From contig PJCV01000010.1 of assembly GCA_002837415.1 (NCBI GenBank), forward strand, positions 1 to 58,874: a stretch of 58,874 nucleotides of DNA, given 5' to 3'. The stretch is from Actinomycetales bacterium SN12 (GTDB taxonomy: Bacteria > Actinomycetota > Actinomycetes > Actinomycetales > Microbacteriaceae). Under the pieces are notes generated by a model, which did no database searches, was not told the DNA's origin, and was given only the letters and a program-made list of their open reading frames with translations. Numbering within the stretch: the stretch's first letter is position 1; every line of letters starts with the position of its first letter. Both the position numbers and the translations under genes were made by a program. This document shows, piece by piece, positions 25,379-33,153 of this stretch.

Positions 25379-25800
25379 CCGTCCGACTCGCCCGCATCTC
25401 AGATCAGCCGCTGTCACTCGACGAGCACATCGCCGCCGTCGACAGCACCACCGCCGGCGCCGTCACGACGTTCGTGGGCCGGGTGCGCGACCACGATCCG
25501 GATGCCGCGGATGCCGTCGTCGCGCTCGAGTACACCTCGCACCCGGATGCCGAGTCGACGCTGCACCGCATCGCCGAGGCGGCTGCCGAGGGGACGGATG
25601 CCGTCGTCGCCGTCAGCCACCGGGTCGGGCATCTCGATGTGGGAGAGGCGGCGGTCGTCATCGCCGTGGCATCGTCTCACCGCGACGAGGCGTTCACCGT
25701 CTGCCGTGAGGTGATCGAGGCGATCAAGCGCGAGCTGCCGGTGTGGAAGCGTCAGGTCGAGGCCGACGGCACGACCGCGTGGAAGGGCATCGGCGGCTGA
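25375..25800 (+). CDS. moaE: Molybdopterin synthase catalytic subunit MoaE
   Basis: The 141-residue MoaE transfers sulfur from thiocarboxylated MoaD to cyclic pyranopterin monophosphate, forming the dithiolene of molybdopterin. TTFVGRVRDHD, VALEYTSHPDA, VSHRVGHLDVGEAAVVIAV and the lysine-bearing end KRELPVWKRQV...WKG are the standard motifs. It overlaps mogA and faces moaD, whose gene lies 31 bases away on the other strand. Confidence 0.94.
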   Translation: MTVRLARISDQPLSLDEHIAAVDSTTAGAVTTFVGRVRDHDPDAADAVVALEYTSHPDAESTLHRIAEAAAEGTDAVVAVSHRVGHLDVGEAAVVIAVASSHRDEAFTVCREVIEAIKRELPVWKRQVEADGTTAWKGIGG

Positions 25801-25831
25801 CCACAGCCGCGAGCCGATCAGTCAGCGCGGT

Positions 25832-26080
25832 TCACCCGCCGGCGAAGGGCGGGAGCACGTCGATGGTGCTCGCCCCGGCGAGCGCGAAGTCGTCGTCCAC
25901 GCGGGCACCGTCGACCAGCACCGCGCAGCGGGACAGGATGCCGGTGAGCGCCGGATGCTCGGCGAGCAGCTGCTGCTTGAGGGCGCCCAGCGTCCTGGCA
26001 TCCGTCGTCAGCGAATCCTGACCGACGGCCTCCTGCGCCGCGGCGAAGAAGCGCACCGTGGCGCTCTGCGTCGTCGTCAT
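25832..26080 (-). CDS. moaD: MoaD/ThiS-family sulfur carrier
   Basis: The 82-residue ubiquitin-like protein ends in LPPFAGG, the Gly-Gly tail that is adenylated and thiocarboxylated by the MoeB-type enzyme encoded in the same minus-strand run. VRFFAAAQEAVG at the start is typical of MoaD. ATG 26080 follows AGTCCTGAG and lies next to the mobA stop, so it is the last gene of the moeB-moeA-moaC-mobA-moaD operon. Confidence 0.92.
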   Translation of the reverse strand: MTTTQSATVRFFAAAQEAVGQDSLTTDARTLGALKQQLLAEHPALTGILSRCAVLVDGARVDDDFALAGASTIDVLPPFAGG

Positions 26081-26081
26081 C

Positions 26082-26966
26082 TCAGGACTCCTTCCAGTCG
26101 CCGGCCAGCTCGACCACGGCGGCGACGGCCTCGCGCACCTGCTCGGTGGTGCCGCCGGCCCGACCCGCGACGAGACCGGCGACGAATGCACTGAAGGGCG
26201 CGGCGGGCCTGGCGACTCCGTTGGCGACGTCGCGCGCGAGGTCGAGGATCAGGCTGATCGGCACGTCTTCGGCATCAAGGCCGAACCGCTCGCGCAGCGC
26301 GAGCGCCCACTCGTCGAGCGCCTCCGGGGGCAGGGTGCGGGGTGATTCGCTCACGGGCTCCTCCTCGAATGCGGCGCGCACGCGCGCCAGGTCCGCCGGT
26401 GTGTCGATGTCGGCGGTGATCCCATCTTCGTCTGCCAGCCACGTTATATCGAGACCGCCGAGCAGGGCGCGGCACGAAGCGCCGGTGAGCTCGCCGGCAG
26501 CGCCCACTGCCGCAACCAGGGCGGCGGTGCGGTAGATGCCGGCGAGCCATTGCGGATGCCCGCCCGCGGTGAACACGATCCCATCCGCGCCTGACGCGGC
26601 GGCGCACGCCGCTGTCTTCAGGCGCGCGGCGACCCGGTCGACATGCGGCAGGTCGCCGGCGAGCACGAGCATCCATTCCGGCACGCCCTCGTCGCCTGGT
26701 CCGTCGTCGAGAGCGGACACCGCTGCGGCGATGCCGGCAGCCGGACCGGCGAACGGCGGCTCCTCGCGCACCCACCGCACGGGTGCGTCGGGGTCGAGCT
26801 CTGGTCCCACGACGAGGATCGGCGCGCATCGGGCATCCGTCGCCGCGGTGACCGACCGGGAGAGCAGCGTCTGACCGCCCACCTCGAGCAGGGGCTTGAA
26901 GCCGCCGCCCAGGCGGGTGGAGCGGCCGCCGACGAGCAGGATCGCGCCGAGGGTGAACGGTGTCAT
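26082..26966 (-). CDS. mobA: Molybdenum cofactor guanylyltransferase MobA fused to a DUF6457-like domain
   Basis: Residues 1-190 form a nucleotidyltransferase: LGAILLVGGRSTRLGGGFKP is the nucleotide-binding loop, VLAGDLPHV carries the metal-binding aspartate and DIDTPADL ends the domain. Residues about 205-294 (EALDEWALALRERFGL to VVELAGDWKES) resemble the small helical DUF6457 proteins usually encoded separately beside actinobacterial molybdenum genes. MobA attaches GMP to make the bis-MGD cofactor that NarG needs. ATG 26966 overlaps the moaC stop. The usual LAGG motif is LVGG here. Confidence 0.87.
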   Translation of the reverse strand: MTPFTLGAILLVGGRSTRLGGGFKPLLEVGGQTLLSRSVTAATDARCAPILVVGPELDPDAPVRWVREEPPFAGPAAGIAAAVSALDDGPGDEGVPEWMLVLAGDLPHVDRVAARLKTAACAAASGADGIVFTAGGHPQWLAGIYRTAALVAAVGAAGELTGASCRALLGGLDITWLADEDGITADIDTPADLARVRAAFEEEPVSESPRTLPPEALDEWALALRERFGLDAEDVPISLILDLARDVANGVARPAAPFSAFVAGLVAGRAGGTTEQVREAVAAVVELAGDWKES

Positions 26967-27439
26967 TCGCCGGGCCGCCGCCACGATCCGCTGCGGCCGC
27001 CCTCCTTCGCGGTGATGCGCAGGTTCTCGATCGACGCCGACTTGTCGACGCCCTTGATCATGTCGATCACCGACAGCGCGGCGACCGAGACGGCGGTGAG
27101 AGCCTCCATCTCGACGCCGGTGCGATCGGCGGTGCGCACGGTCGCCTCGATGGCGACGCCCTCGTCTTCGATGTCGAGGTCGACGACCGCGCCGTGCACG
27201 CCGATGACGTGTGCGAGCGGCAACAGCTCGGGAGTGCGCTTGGCTGCCTGGATGCCCGCGATGCGCGACACCGCGAGCACGTCGCCCTTGGGCACCGAGC
27301 CGTCGCGCAGCAGCGCCACGGTCTCGGCCGCGCAGCGCACGAATCCGCGTGCGGTGGCGGCGCGCACGGTCGGCGTCTTCTCGGTGACGTCGACCATGCG
27401 GGCGTGTCCGGCGGAATCCAGGTGGGTGAAGGTCATCAC
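26963..27439 (-). CDS. moaC: Cyclic pyranopterin monophosphate synthase MoaC
   Basis: The 158-residue MoaC converts the 3',8-cyclised GTP product of MoaA into cyclic pyranopterin monophosphate. It has the conserved start FTHLDSAGHARMVDV, the catalytic KRTPELLPLAHVIGVHGA and MEALTAVSVAALSVIDMIKGVD near the end. It overlaps both neighbours (moeA and mobA) by 4 bases. Its partner MoaA is not encoded in the window. Confidence 0.96.
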   Translation of the reverse strand: MMTFTHLDSAGHARMVDVTEKTPTVRAATARGFVRCAAETVALLRDGSVPKGDVLAVSRIAGIQAAKRTPELLPLAHVIGVHGAVVDLDIEDEGVAIEATVRTADRTGVEMEALTAVSVAALSVIDMIKGVDKSASIENLRITAKEGGRSGSWRRPGE

Positions 27440-28662
27440 AGCTCCATGACTTCGATGAGGTCGCCGGCGGAGACCTGCTCCGTCTCGGCGGGGACGATGG
27501 CATACGCCTCGGCGGAACCGAGACCAACGCTGAGGTGCGAGCCCGATCCGCCGGCGGTCGCGGGGCGCACGAGCGGGCAGGCGGAATCGGTGCGGTCGAT
27601 CACCGCGGGGAGGTACTGCCGGCGCCCGGGCGGAGTGCGCCAGTCGGCTCCTGCGCGCAGGTGCTGCCGCGGCCGGTGGATGCTGACCCGCCCCTGCATG
27701 CGCAGGAGCGCCGGCCGCACGAACACCTCGAACGACACGGCGGCGCTGACAGGGTTGCCCGGCAGGCCGAACATCAGCATCCCGTCGGCGGTCGCACCGA
27801 AGCCCTGGGGTTTGCCGGGCTGCATGGCAACCTTGGTGAACTCCATGTCGTCTCCGAGGCTCTGCTTGACGACCTCGTAGGCCCCGGCGCTGACGCCGCC
27901 GGAGAAGACGATGGCATCGGCGCCGAGCTCTTTCGCCGCGGCTACCGCGTCGGCCGGCCCGTCACCCTCGTCGTCGACCACGCGGCGCAGCACGATCTCG
28001 GCGCCGGCTTCCGCGGAAAGCCCGGCGAGCAGGATGCCGTTCGACTCGGGGATCTGGCCGCGCTGCAGGGGCGTGCCCGGCGCGACGAGCTCGGAGCCGG
28101 TGGAGACGACGGCCACCCGCGGTCGCCGTGCGACCTCGACGCGCGCGATGCCGGCGGATGCCAGCGCCGCCAGCTGCCGCGGACCGAGCAGGGTTCCGGC
28201 GGTGAGCACGACCTGCCCCGCGGTGATGTCGCTGGCTGCGCGGCGGATGTGCGCGTTCTGAGCCTTCGGCGACCGCTGCACGACCGCGGTGTCGAGCGAG
28301 TCGGCCAGCCCGCCGGCGGTGTCCTCGAAGGGGACGATCGCGTCGGCGTCGGTCGGCGCCGGTGATCCGGTCATGATGCGCGCGGCCTGTCCCGGTGCGA
28401 TCGCCGGGTCGAGCGCGCTGCCGGCCGGGATGTCCGCGATGACGCGCAGGGTGACCGGGTTCTCGGGACTCGCCTGCGCGACGTCGGCCCAGCGTACGGC
28501 GAAGCCGTCCATGGCGGAGTTGTCGAAGACCGGCACGGCGCTGACCGCGCGAGCGTCGGATGCCAGGGTCAGGCCGTGCGCCTCATCGAGCAGCACAGTG
28601 ATGGGTGGGCGCCGCCGCACCTCGGCGAGCACGATCTCGAGCTGCTCTTCGACGGTTCTCAT
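27436..28662 (-). CDS. moeA: Molybdopterin molybdotransferase MoeA
   Basis: The 408-residue MoeA inserts molybdate into adenylated molybdopterin. Visible motifs in order: PVFDNSAMDGFAVR (about 55-68), MTGSPAPTDADAIVPFED, GSELVAPG, FSGGVSAGAYEVVK, MQPGKPQGFG and GLPGNPVSAAVSFEVFVRP, then the C-terminal beta-barrel domain ending in ISAGDLIEVMEL-like sequence. It overlaps the moeB-type gene start and moaC by 4 bases each. This is a full-length copy with no missing motif. Confidence 0.96.
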   Translation of the reverse strand: MRTVEEQLEIVLAEVRRRPPITVLLDEAHGLTLASDARAVSAVPVFDNSAMDGFAVRWADVAQASPENPVTLRVIADIPAGSALDPAIAPGQAARIMTGSPAPTDADAIVPFEDTAGGLADSLDTAVVQRSPKAQNAHIRRAASDITAGQVVLTAGTLLGPRQLAALASAGIARVEVARRPRVAVVSTGSELVAPGTPLQRGQIPESNGILLAGLSAEAGAEIVLRRVVDDEGDGPADAVAAAKELGADAIVFSGGVSAGAYEVVKQSLGDDMEFTKVAMQPGKPQGFGATADGMLMFGLPGNPVSAAVSFEVFVRPALLRMQGRVSIHRPRQHLRAGADWRTPPGRRQYLPAVIDRTDSACPLVRPATAGGSGSHLSVGLGSAEAYAIVPAETEQVSAGDLIEVMEL

Positions 28663-29870
28663 GCGGTCGCCTCGTGCTCGAGCTCTTCTGTTGGGGAGGA
28701 CTTCGCGCCGTGCGGAGGAGCCTGCTCGGCGGGCTCTCCTCCCGAGGCGGCGTTCTCCTCCCGAGCGCGCGGCGCATCGGCGGGCGACGCGGCGTTCCAG
28801 GCATCCATTCCCCCGGCCAGCACGACGGCATCGGCACCGACGGCGCGCAGCGCTTCGGCCGCGCGTCGCGCGCGCACTCCGGCCTGGCAGATCACGACGG
28901 TGCGACGGGGGTCGATCGCGGACGGATCGGCGAGCACCTGCGCCAACGGCACGTGTGTCGCACCGGGGATCATGCCGGTGGCGACCTCGGCATCCTCCCG
29001 CACGTCGAGCAGCAGCGCCCCGGCTTCAGATTCGGCGCGGAGGTCGGCGACCGTGATGTGCGGAGTGGTCGGCTTCGAATCGGGGGTCGCCGTCGGGCGA
29101 GCGCGCGATGAGCGCAGCGGCACCTCGCTCGTCTTGGCTCGCAGCGCGTCGATGACGAGCACCCGGCCCAGCAGCGGATCGCCGATGCCGGTGATGAGCT
29201 TGATCGCCTCCATCGCGAGGATGGACCCGGCCTGCAGGCAGAGGGCTCCGAAGACGCCGACCGCGGCGCAGGTGGGCAGCTCGCCCACGCTCCCCTCGGG
29301 GTAGAGATCGGCGAGCACGACGGCGTCGGCGCCCTCCGGTGGCGACGACCAGAACACCGTGATCTGGGCGGCGAACTCCTGGATCACCCCCCAGACCAGC
29401 GGGATGCCGAGGCGTTCGGCTGCAGCGGCGACCAGCAGACGCGTCTCGAAGGTATCGGTGCCGTCGATTACCAGGTCGGCGCCGGCGAGCAGGTCGGCGG
29501 CATTGTCGGATGCCAGTCGCGCACGCAGCGGTGTGACGATCGTCTCCGGCGAGAGGTCAGCAGCGACGCGGACGGCGCTGTCGACCTTCGGCCGGCCGAC
29601 ATCGCTGCGCCGGTGCATGACCTGTCGCTGCAGGTTCGACAGCTCGACGTCGTCGTCGTCGATGATCGTCAGCGTTCCGATCCCGGCCGCGGCGAGCGCG
29701 AGCACGACAGGCGCTCCGAGTCCGCCCGCGCCCACGACGGCGACGTGCGCGGCGCGCAGCCGGCGCTGTCCGAGCTCACCCAGACCGGCGAGCACCTGGT
29801 GGCGCGCGGTGCGCAGACGCTCGGCATCGCTCAGGGCGGCGACGGGCTCGACGAGAGGGGGCAGGGACAT
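28659..29870 (-). CDS. moeB: MoeB/MoeZ-type sulfur-carrier adenylyltransferase with rhodanese domain
   Basis: The 403-residue protein joins a ThiF/E1-like adenylating domain (GAGGLGAPVV, IDDDDVELSNLQRQV) with a rhodanese domain whose CQAGVR loop carries the active cysteine. It should activate MoaD and load sulfur onto its tail. The paired zinc-binding CxxC motifs of E. coli MoeB are not visible; only TCAAVGVFG remains. The final 35 residues (after GMDAW) are low-complexity and encoded over two copies of a CTCCTCCCGAG repeat. ATG 29870 begins the conserved region. Confidence 0.9.
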   Translation of the reverse strand: MSLPPLVEPVAALSDAERLRTARHQVLAGLGELGQRRLRAAHVAVVGAGGLGAPVVLALAAAGIGTLTIIDDDDVELSNLQRQVMHRRSDVGRPKVDSAVRVAADLSPETIVTPLRARLASDNAADLLAGADLVIDGTDTFETRLLVAAAAERLGIPLVWGVIQEFAAQITVFWSSPPEGADAVVLADLYPEGSVGELPTCAAVGVFGALCLQAGSILAMEAIKLITGIGDPLLGRVLVIDALRAKTSEVPLRSSRARPTATPDSKPTTPHITVADLRAESEAGALLLDVREDAEVATGMIPGATHVPLAQVLADPSAIDPRRTVVICQAGVRARRAAEALRAVGADAVVLAGGMDAWNAASPADAPRAREENAASGGEPAEQAPPHGAKSSPTEELEHEATA

Positions 29871-29984
29871 ACTCCGAGCGTACGGTTCGCACGCGTGCCG
29901 AGCCAGCACCGCTCGCCGGGAAAAGCCGGAGGCAAACGCTCGGCGCGCCGCAGATGCGGAGTTTCCTGGCTAGCAGATCTGGAT

Positions 29985-30008
29985 GTGCGGGAATCGCACG
30001 GCTAGAGT
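29985..30008 (+). promoter_or_regulatory. Palindrome and -10-like hexamer before the HTH-Mop regulator
   Basis: GTGCG (29985-29989) and CGCAC (29995-29999) form a palindrome around GGAAT. TAGAGT (30003-30008) is a good -10 candidate and ends 6 bases before the ATG at 30015, so the message may be leaderless. The palindrome would lie in the spacer of that promoter, a position suited to autorepression by the HTH-Mop protein. This is inference from spacing. Confidence 0.4.
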
Positions 30009-30014
30009 CAGCGC

Positions 30015-30416
30015 ATGACCTCGTATCGCATCGCCGACGCCGCTCGTCTGCTCGGCGTCAGCGACGACACCGTGCGGCGCTGGATCGACCACGGCGCCCT
30101 CCCCGTGACCGGCGACTCCCCTGCCCGCATCCCGGGAGCCGCTCTCGCCGAGCACGCGCAGCGCCTGGCCGACGCGCCCGGCGACGATTCCGATCTGCTC
30201 ACCAGCGCGCGCAACCGCTTCACGGGTCTCGTCACGCGCGTGCAGATCGACGGGGTGATGGCCCAGGTCGATATCCAGGCCGGACCGCACCGGGTGGTGT
30301 CGCTGCTGTCGGCCGAGGCGGCTCGCCAGCTCGATCTGCAGCCCGGTTCGCTCGCCTCTGCCGTGATCAAGGCGACCAACGTGATCGTGGAGACGCCGAA
30401 GGGGACGTTGCGGTGA
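30015..30416 (+). CDS. Short HTH-Mop molybdate-responsive regulator
   Basis: The 133-residue protein has an excisionase/MerR-like DNA-binding domain (SYRIADAARLLGVSDDTVRRWIDHG, residues 3-27). A single Mop/TOBE domain follows (SARNRFTGLVTRVQIDGVMAQVDIQAG to AVIKATNVIVE), the unit that binds molybdate in ModE and Mop proteins. It is about half the size of E. coli ModE and uses a different DNA-binding fold. It overlaps modA by one base and most likely controls modABC and itself in response to molybdate. Confidence 0.88.
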   Translation: MTSYRIADAARLLGVSDDTVRRWIDHGALPVTGDSPARIPGAALAEHAQRLADAPGDDSDLLTSARNRFTGLVTRVQIDGVMAQVDIQAGPHRVVSLLSAEAARQLDLQPGSLASAVIKATNVIVETPKGTLR

Positions 30417-31207
30417 TGCTGCGCCGGATCGGGATCGCCGCGCTGCTCGGCGTGCTGCTGCTCACGGGCTGCACGTCCGCGACCCGCAGCGACAGCCTCG
30501 ATCCGAACGGCGAGAACTCCGGCACCGGCACCGGGCAGCCCGGCCCGACCGGCGAGGTGACCGTGTTCGCTGCCGCGTCGTTGCGCACCGCGTTCGATGA
30601 GATCGCCGTCGCGTTCGAAGAGCAGTACCCGAGCGTGTCCGTGAACGCCATCGTCTACGACGGGTCGAGCACCCTCGTGACCCAGCTGATCGAGGGCGCG
30701 CGCGCCGACGTGCTGGCCACCGCCGACGAGCGCAGCATGCAGTCGCTCATCGACAGCGGGCTCGCTGCCGACCCGCAGCTGTTCGCCTCCAACACGCTGG
30801 TCGTTGCCGTGCCCGCCGGAAACCCCGGTGATGTCGAGACGCTCGCCGATCTCGCCGACGCGGTGACCGTGCTCTGCGCCCCTCAGGTGCCCTGCGGCGC
30901 CGCGACCGCGACGCTGCTCGAGGCCGCTGATGTGCGTGTCACTCCGGCGAGCCAGGAGCAGAACGTCACCGCGGTGCTGCAGAAGGTCGCCGCGGGAGAG
31001 GCGGATGCCGGGCTCGTCTACGCCACCGACGTGATCGGCGACGATGAGGTGCAGAGCTTCGCCCCCGAGGGCGCCGACGAGGTCGTCAACCGCTACCCGA
31101 TCGTGGCGCTGAAGGATGCCGCCGAGACGGGAACCCTCTTCGCCGACTTCGTGCGCGGACCCGAGGGGCGGCGGATTCTGCAGCGGCTCGGATTCGGGGC
31201 ACCGTGA
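30416..31207 (+). CDS. modA: Molybdate ABC transporter substrate-binding lipoprotein
   Basis: The 263-residue protein has a lipoprotein signal, LLGVLLLTGCTS, with the lipidated cysteine near residue 19, then a Ser/Gly linker and the binding domain beginning VTVFAAASLRTAFDEIA. The YDGSSTLVTQLIEGARADVLATAD and YATDV segments match ModA oxyanion-binding loops. It captures molybdate outside the membrane for ModBC. A GTG three bases upstream is also possible, but the ATG at 30416 overlaps the regulator stop by one base and starts the signal peptide. Confidence 0.94.
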   Translation: MLRRIGIAALLGVLLLTGCTSATRSDSLDPNGENSGTGTGQPGPTGEVTVFAAASLRTAFDEIAVAFEEQYPSVSVNAIVYDGSSTLVTQLIEGARADVLATADERSMQSLIDSGLAADPQLFASNTLVVAVPAGNPGDVETLADLADAVTVLCAPQVPCGAATATLLEAADVRVTPASQEQNVTAVLQKVAAGEADAGLVYATDVIGDDEVQSFAPEGADEVVNRYPIVALKDAAETGTLFADFVRGPEGRRILQRLGFGAP

Positions 31208-32058
31208 CGGTCGATGCCGCTCCCGGCCTCCGCCCGACCGCTCGGCTCGGCGGCATCCGCGACACCGGCACCGGCACGCCGTTCACGCTGATCGCCCCGG
31301 CTGTCCTCGGCGTGCTGCTGCTGATCCTGCCGCTGCTGGCGCTGATCACCCGGGCATCCTGGGCGACGCTCTGGCAGGACATCACCTCCCCCGTCGCTCT
31401 CGACGCGCTGCGGCTCTCGCTCGTCAGCGGCCTCGCCGCCACCGCGCTGTGCCTGGTGCTCGGACTTCCGCTGGCGCTGCTGATGGCACGCTCAGGACCC
31501 CGCGTGTCGGCCCTGCTGCGAGCTCTGGTCGCGGTGCCACTTGTCCTGCCGCCGATGGTCGGCGGGGTCGCGCTGCTGTTCCTGTTCGGCAGGACCAGCC
31601 CGGTCGGGCGGATGCTGTCGGATGCCTTCGACCTGACCCTGCCGTTCACGCCGGCGGCGGTCGTGCTCGCGCAGGCGTTCGTCGCTCTGCCGTTCCTCGT
31701 GCTCGCCGTGGAGGGCACCATCCGCAGCGTCGGCGGCCGCTATGAGCGCACCGCGGCGACGCTCGGCGCCCGGCCGTGGCGGGTGCTGTGGCGGGTCACG
31801 CTGCCGCTCGCGGCGCCCGGGATCGTGGTCGGCGTGATCCTGTGCTTCGCGAGAGCCATCGGCGAGTTCGGCGCCACCGCGCTGTTCGCCGGCAACGCCC
31901 CCGGCGTGACCCAGACGATGCCGCTCGCGATCTACACCGCGTTCAACGGCGCCGGCACCGGTCGAGAGACCGCAGTGGCGCTGTCGATCCTGCTGCTCGG
32001 GACCGCGGTCGTGGTGCTGCTGATGGTGCGCGCCTGGCGACCGGGAGCGCTGAAGTGA
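31204..32058 (+). CDS. modB: Molybdate ABC transporter permease
   Basis: The 284-residue protein has about six membrane segments and the inner-membrane ABC motif ERTAATLGARPWRVLWRVTLPLAAPGI (about 180-206), the cytoplasmic helix that contacts ModC. VPLVLPPMVGGVALL is typical of ModB. GTG 31204 overlaps the modA stop (GTGA), and its own stop overlaps the modC GTG, so the three proteins are translated in coupled fashion. Confidence 0.95.
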   Translation: MTVDAAPGLRPTARLGGIRDTGTGTPFTLIAPAVLGVLLLILPLLALITRASWATLWQDITSPVALDALRLSLVSGLAATALCLVLGLPLALLMARSGPRVSALLRALVAVPLVLPPMVGGVALLFLFGRTSPVGRMLSDAFDLTLPFTPAAVVLAQAFVALPFLVLAVEGTIRSVGGRYERTAATLGARPWRVLWRVTLPLAAPGIVVGVILCFARAIGEFGATALFAGNAPGVTQTMPLAIYTAFNGAGTGRETAVALSILLLGTAVVVLLMVRAWRPGALK

Positions 32059-32762
32059 CGGGCGCTCTCGACGCGCATGTGGTCGTCGCGCACGCCGGCC
32101 TCGACGTGCGCCTGTCGCTGCGTCCGGGCGAGGTGCTCGCCGTGATGGGCCCGAGCGGCGCGGGCAAGACGACGCTGCTGGATGCCATCGCCGGCCTCAC
32201 CCGTCTCGACGCAGGACACATCGACATCGACGGCGACCGGCTGGCGGATGCCTTGCGTCACACTCCCCCGTCGCGGCGCGCGATCGGCCTGCTCGGGCAG
32301 GATCCGCTGCTGTTCCCGCACATGACCGCGGTGGGCAACATCGCGTTCGCCGCACGGTCGGCTGGTTCGTCGCGCGGCGAGGCGGTCGCGGTCGCCGAGG
32401 AGTGGATGCCGCGCATCGGCCTCGATGGACTCGGCGATCGCCGGCCCGACCAGCTCTCCGGGGGCCAGCGTCAGCGCGTGGCACTCGCCCGCGCCCTCGC
32501 CGCGCGACCGCGTCTGCTGCTGCTCGACGAGCCGTTCAGCTCACTGGATGTGCTGGCCGCCGCGCAGCTGCGCGAGGTCGTCCGTGAGCAGCTGCACGGC
32601 ACGACGACGATCATCGTCTCGCACACGATCGCCGACGCGCATGCCCTCGCGGACCGCCTGCTGATCCTCGAGGGCGGCCGGATGACCCAGGAGGGCCCAC
32701 TTCATGAGGTGCTGGCCGTCCCGAGCACCCCGTTCGCCCAGGCCGTCGCCGCCTCCCGCTAG
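32055..32762 (+). CDS. modC: Molybdate ABC transporter ATP-binding protein, short form
   Basis: The 235-residue ATPase has Walker A GPSGAGKTTLL, Q-loop LLGQDPLLFPHMT, signature LSGGQRQRVALARAL, Walker B LLLLDEPFSSLD and the switch histidine in IIVSHT. The C-terminal Mop/TOBE domain found in E. coli ModC is missing; the protein ends soon after the ATPase core. Molybdate sensing is instead available from the separate HTH-Mop protein encoded upstream. GTG 32055 overlaps the modB stop. Confidence 0.93.
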   Translation: MTGALDAHVVVAHAGLDVRLSLRPGEVLAVMGPSGAGKTTLLDAIAGLTRLDAGHIDIDGDRLADALRHTPPSRRAIGLLGQDPLLFPHMTAVGNIAFAARSAGSSRGEAVAVAEEWMPRIGLDGLGDRRPDQLSGGQRQRVALARALAARPRLLLLDEPFSSLDVLAAAQLREVVREQLHGTTTIIVSHTIADAHALADRLLILEGGRMTQEGPLHEVLAVPSTPFAQAVAASR

Positions 32763-32910
32763 TACTCAGTGGCCCCGGCGCGTCCGGGCACCGCACGCTC
32801 GGGCGGAGAACTCCCTCTCGGGAGGGCTCCCGCCTCATAACCCTCCTCCGCACCGTGCGTTCTCCTCCCGAGCAGCACCAGGTCAGCAGCGAACGCCCCG
32901 TCCTCAGAGC

Positions 32911-32997
32911 GTTTCGACTCGCTGCGCTCGCTCAACGACCGGGGAAGAAGGCGCTCTCATGTGACCGTTTCGACTCGCTGCGCTCGCTCAACGACCG
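32911..32997 (+). repeat. Second pair of TTTCGACTCGCTGCG-type repeats
   Basis: Direct copies occupy 32911-32941 and 32967-32997, starting 56 bases apart. Both read GTTTCGACTCGCTGCGCTCG followed by CTCAACGACCG. The 25-base spacer is unlike the spacers of the other pairs. Confidence 0.88.
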
Positions 32998-33012
32998 GGT
33001 AGGGAGGGCGTA

Positions 33013-33086
33013 GGGACGTTTCCGGAGTGAGCATTGGGGAGGAGCGAAGCGGAGGGGCCCCACTCTGCGAACGAGGGGAACGTCCC
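33013..33086. repeat. Long-spaced inverted repeat upstream of the narI 3' end
   Basis: GGGACGTTTCC (33013-33023) pairs with GGGGAACGTCCC (33075-33086), one position mismatched, around a GC-rich segment that itself contains GGGG/CCCC complementarity. Another ACGTCCC follows at about 33111. It may be a repeat element or a bidirectional terminator for modC and narI. Confidence 0.55.
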
Positions 33087-33126
33087 GGAGCCCGGCCCCA
33101 GTTTCCATAGACGTCCCAGAGCCCGG

Positions 33127-33145
33127 CCCTTCGACGGGCTCAGGG
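33127..33145 (+). repeat. Single CCCTTCG-type dispersed repeat
   Basis: CCCTTCGACGGGCTCAGGG matches the repeats at 7521-7559 and the reverse-strand copy at 2616-2635. It ends 8 bases before the narI stop codon on the other strand, another case of this family sitting at a gene end. Confidence 0.75.
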
Positions 33146-33153
33146 ACCCAACG

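Larger units (their letters stand above)
32763..33153. other. Repeat-filled intergenic region between modC and narI
   Basis: This 391-base gap between convergent genes holds no believable gene. It contains at least four different repeat elements in series: a cruciform-forming CTCCTCCCGAG element (GGAGAAC 32805-32811 with GTTCTCC 32859-32865, and CTCGGGAG 32817-32824 with CTCCCGAG 32865-32872), a pair of TTTCGACTCGCTGCG repeats, a long-spaced inverted repeat at 33013-33086 and one CCCTTCG-type repeat. It is the densest repeat site in the window and separates the molybdate transporter from the nitrate reductase operon. Confidence 0.8.

Noticed and set aside
29871..30014. Molybdenum-cofactor riboswitch between moeB and the HTH-Mop gene
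   Set aside because: A GGCAAAC-like stretch looked suggestive, but the gap is too short, the likely transcript is leaderless, and no full fold could be drawn.
32911..32997. Short repeats considered as a CRISPR array
   Set aside because: Only two copies per site, with no series of equal spacers and no cas genes; the pairs also occur at distant loci.
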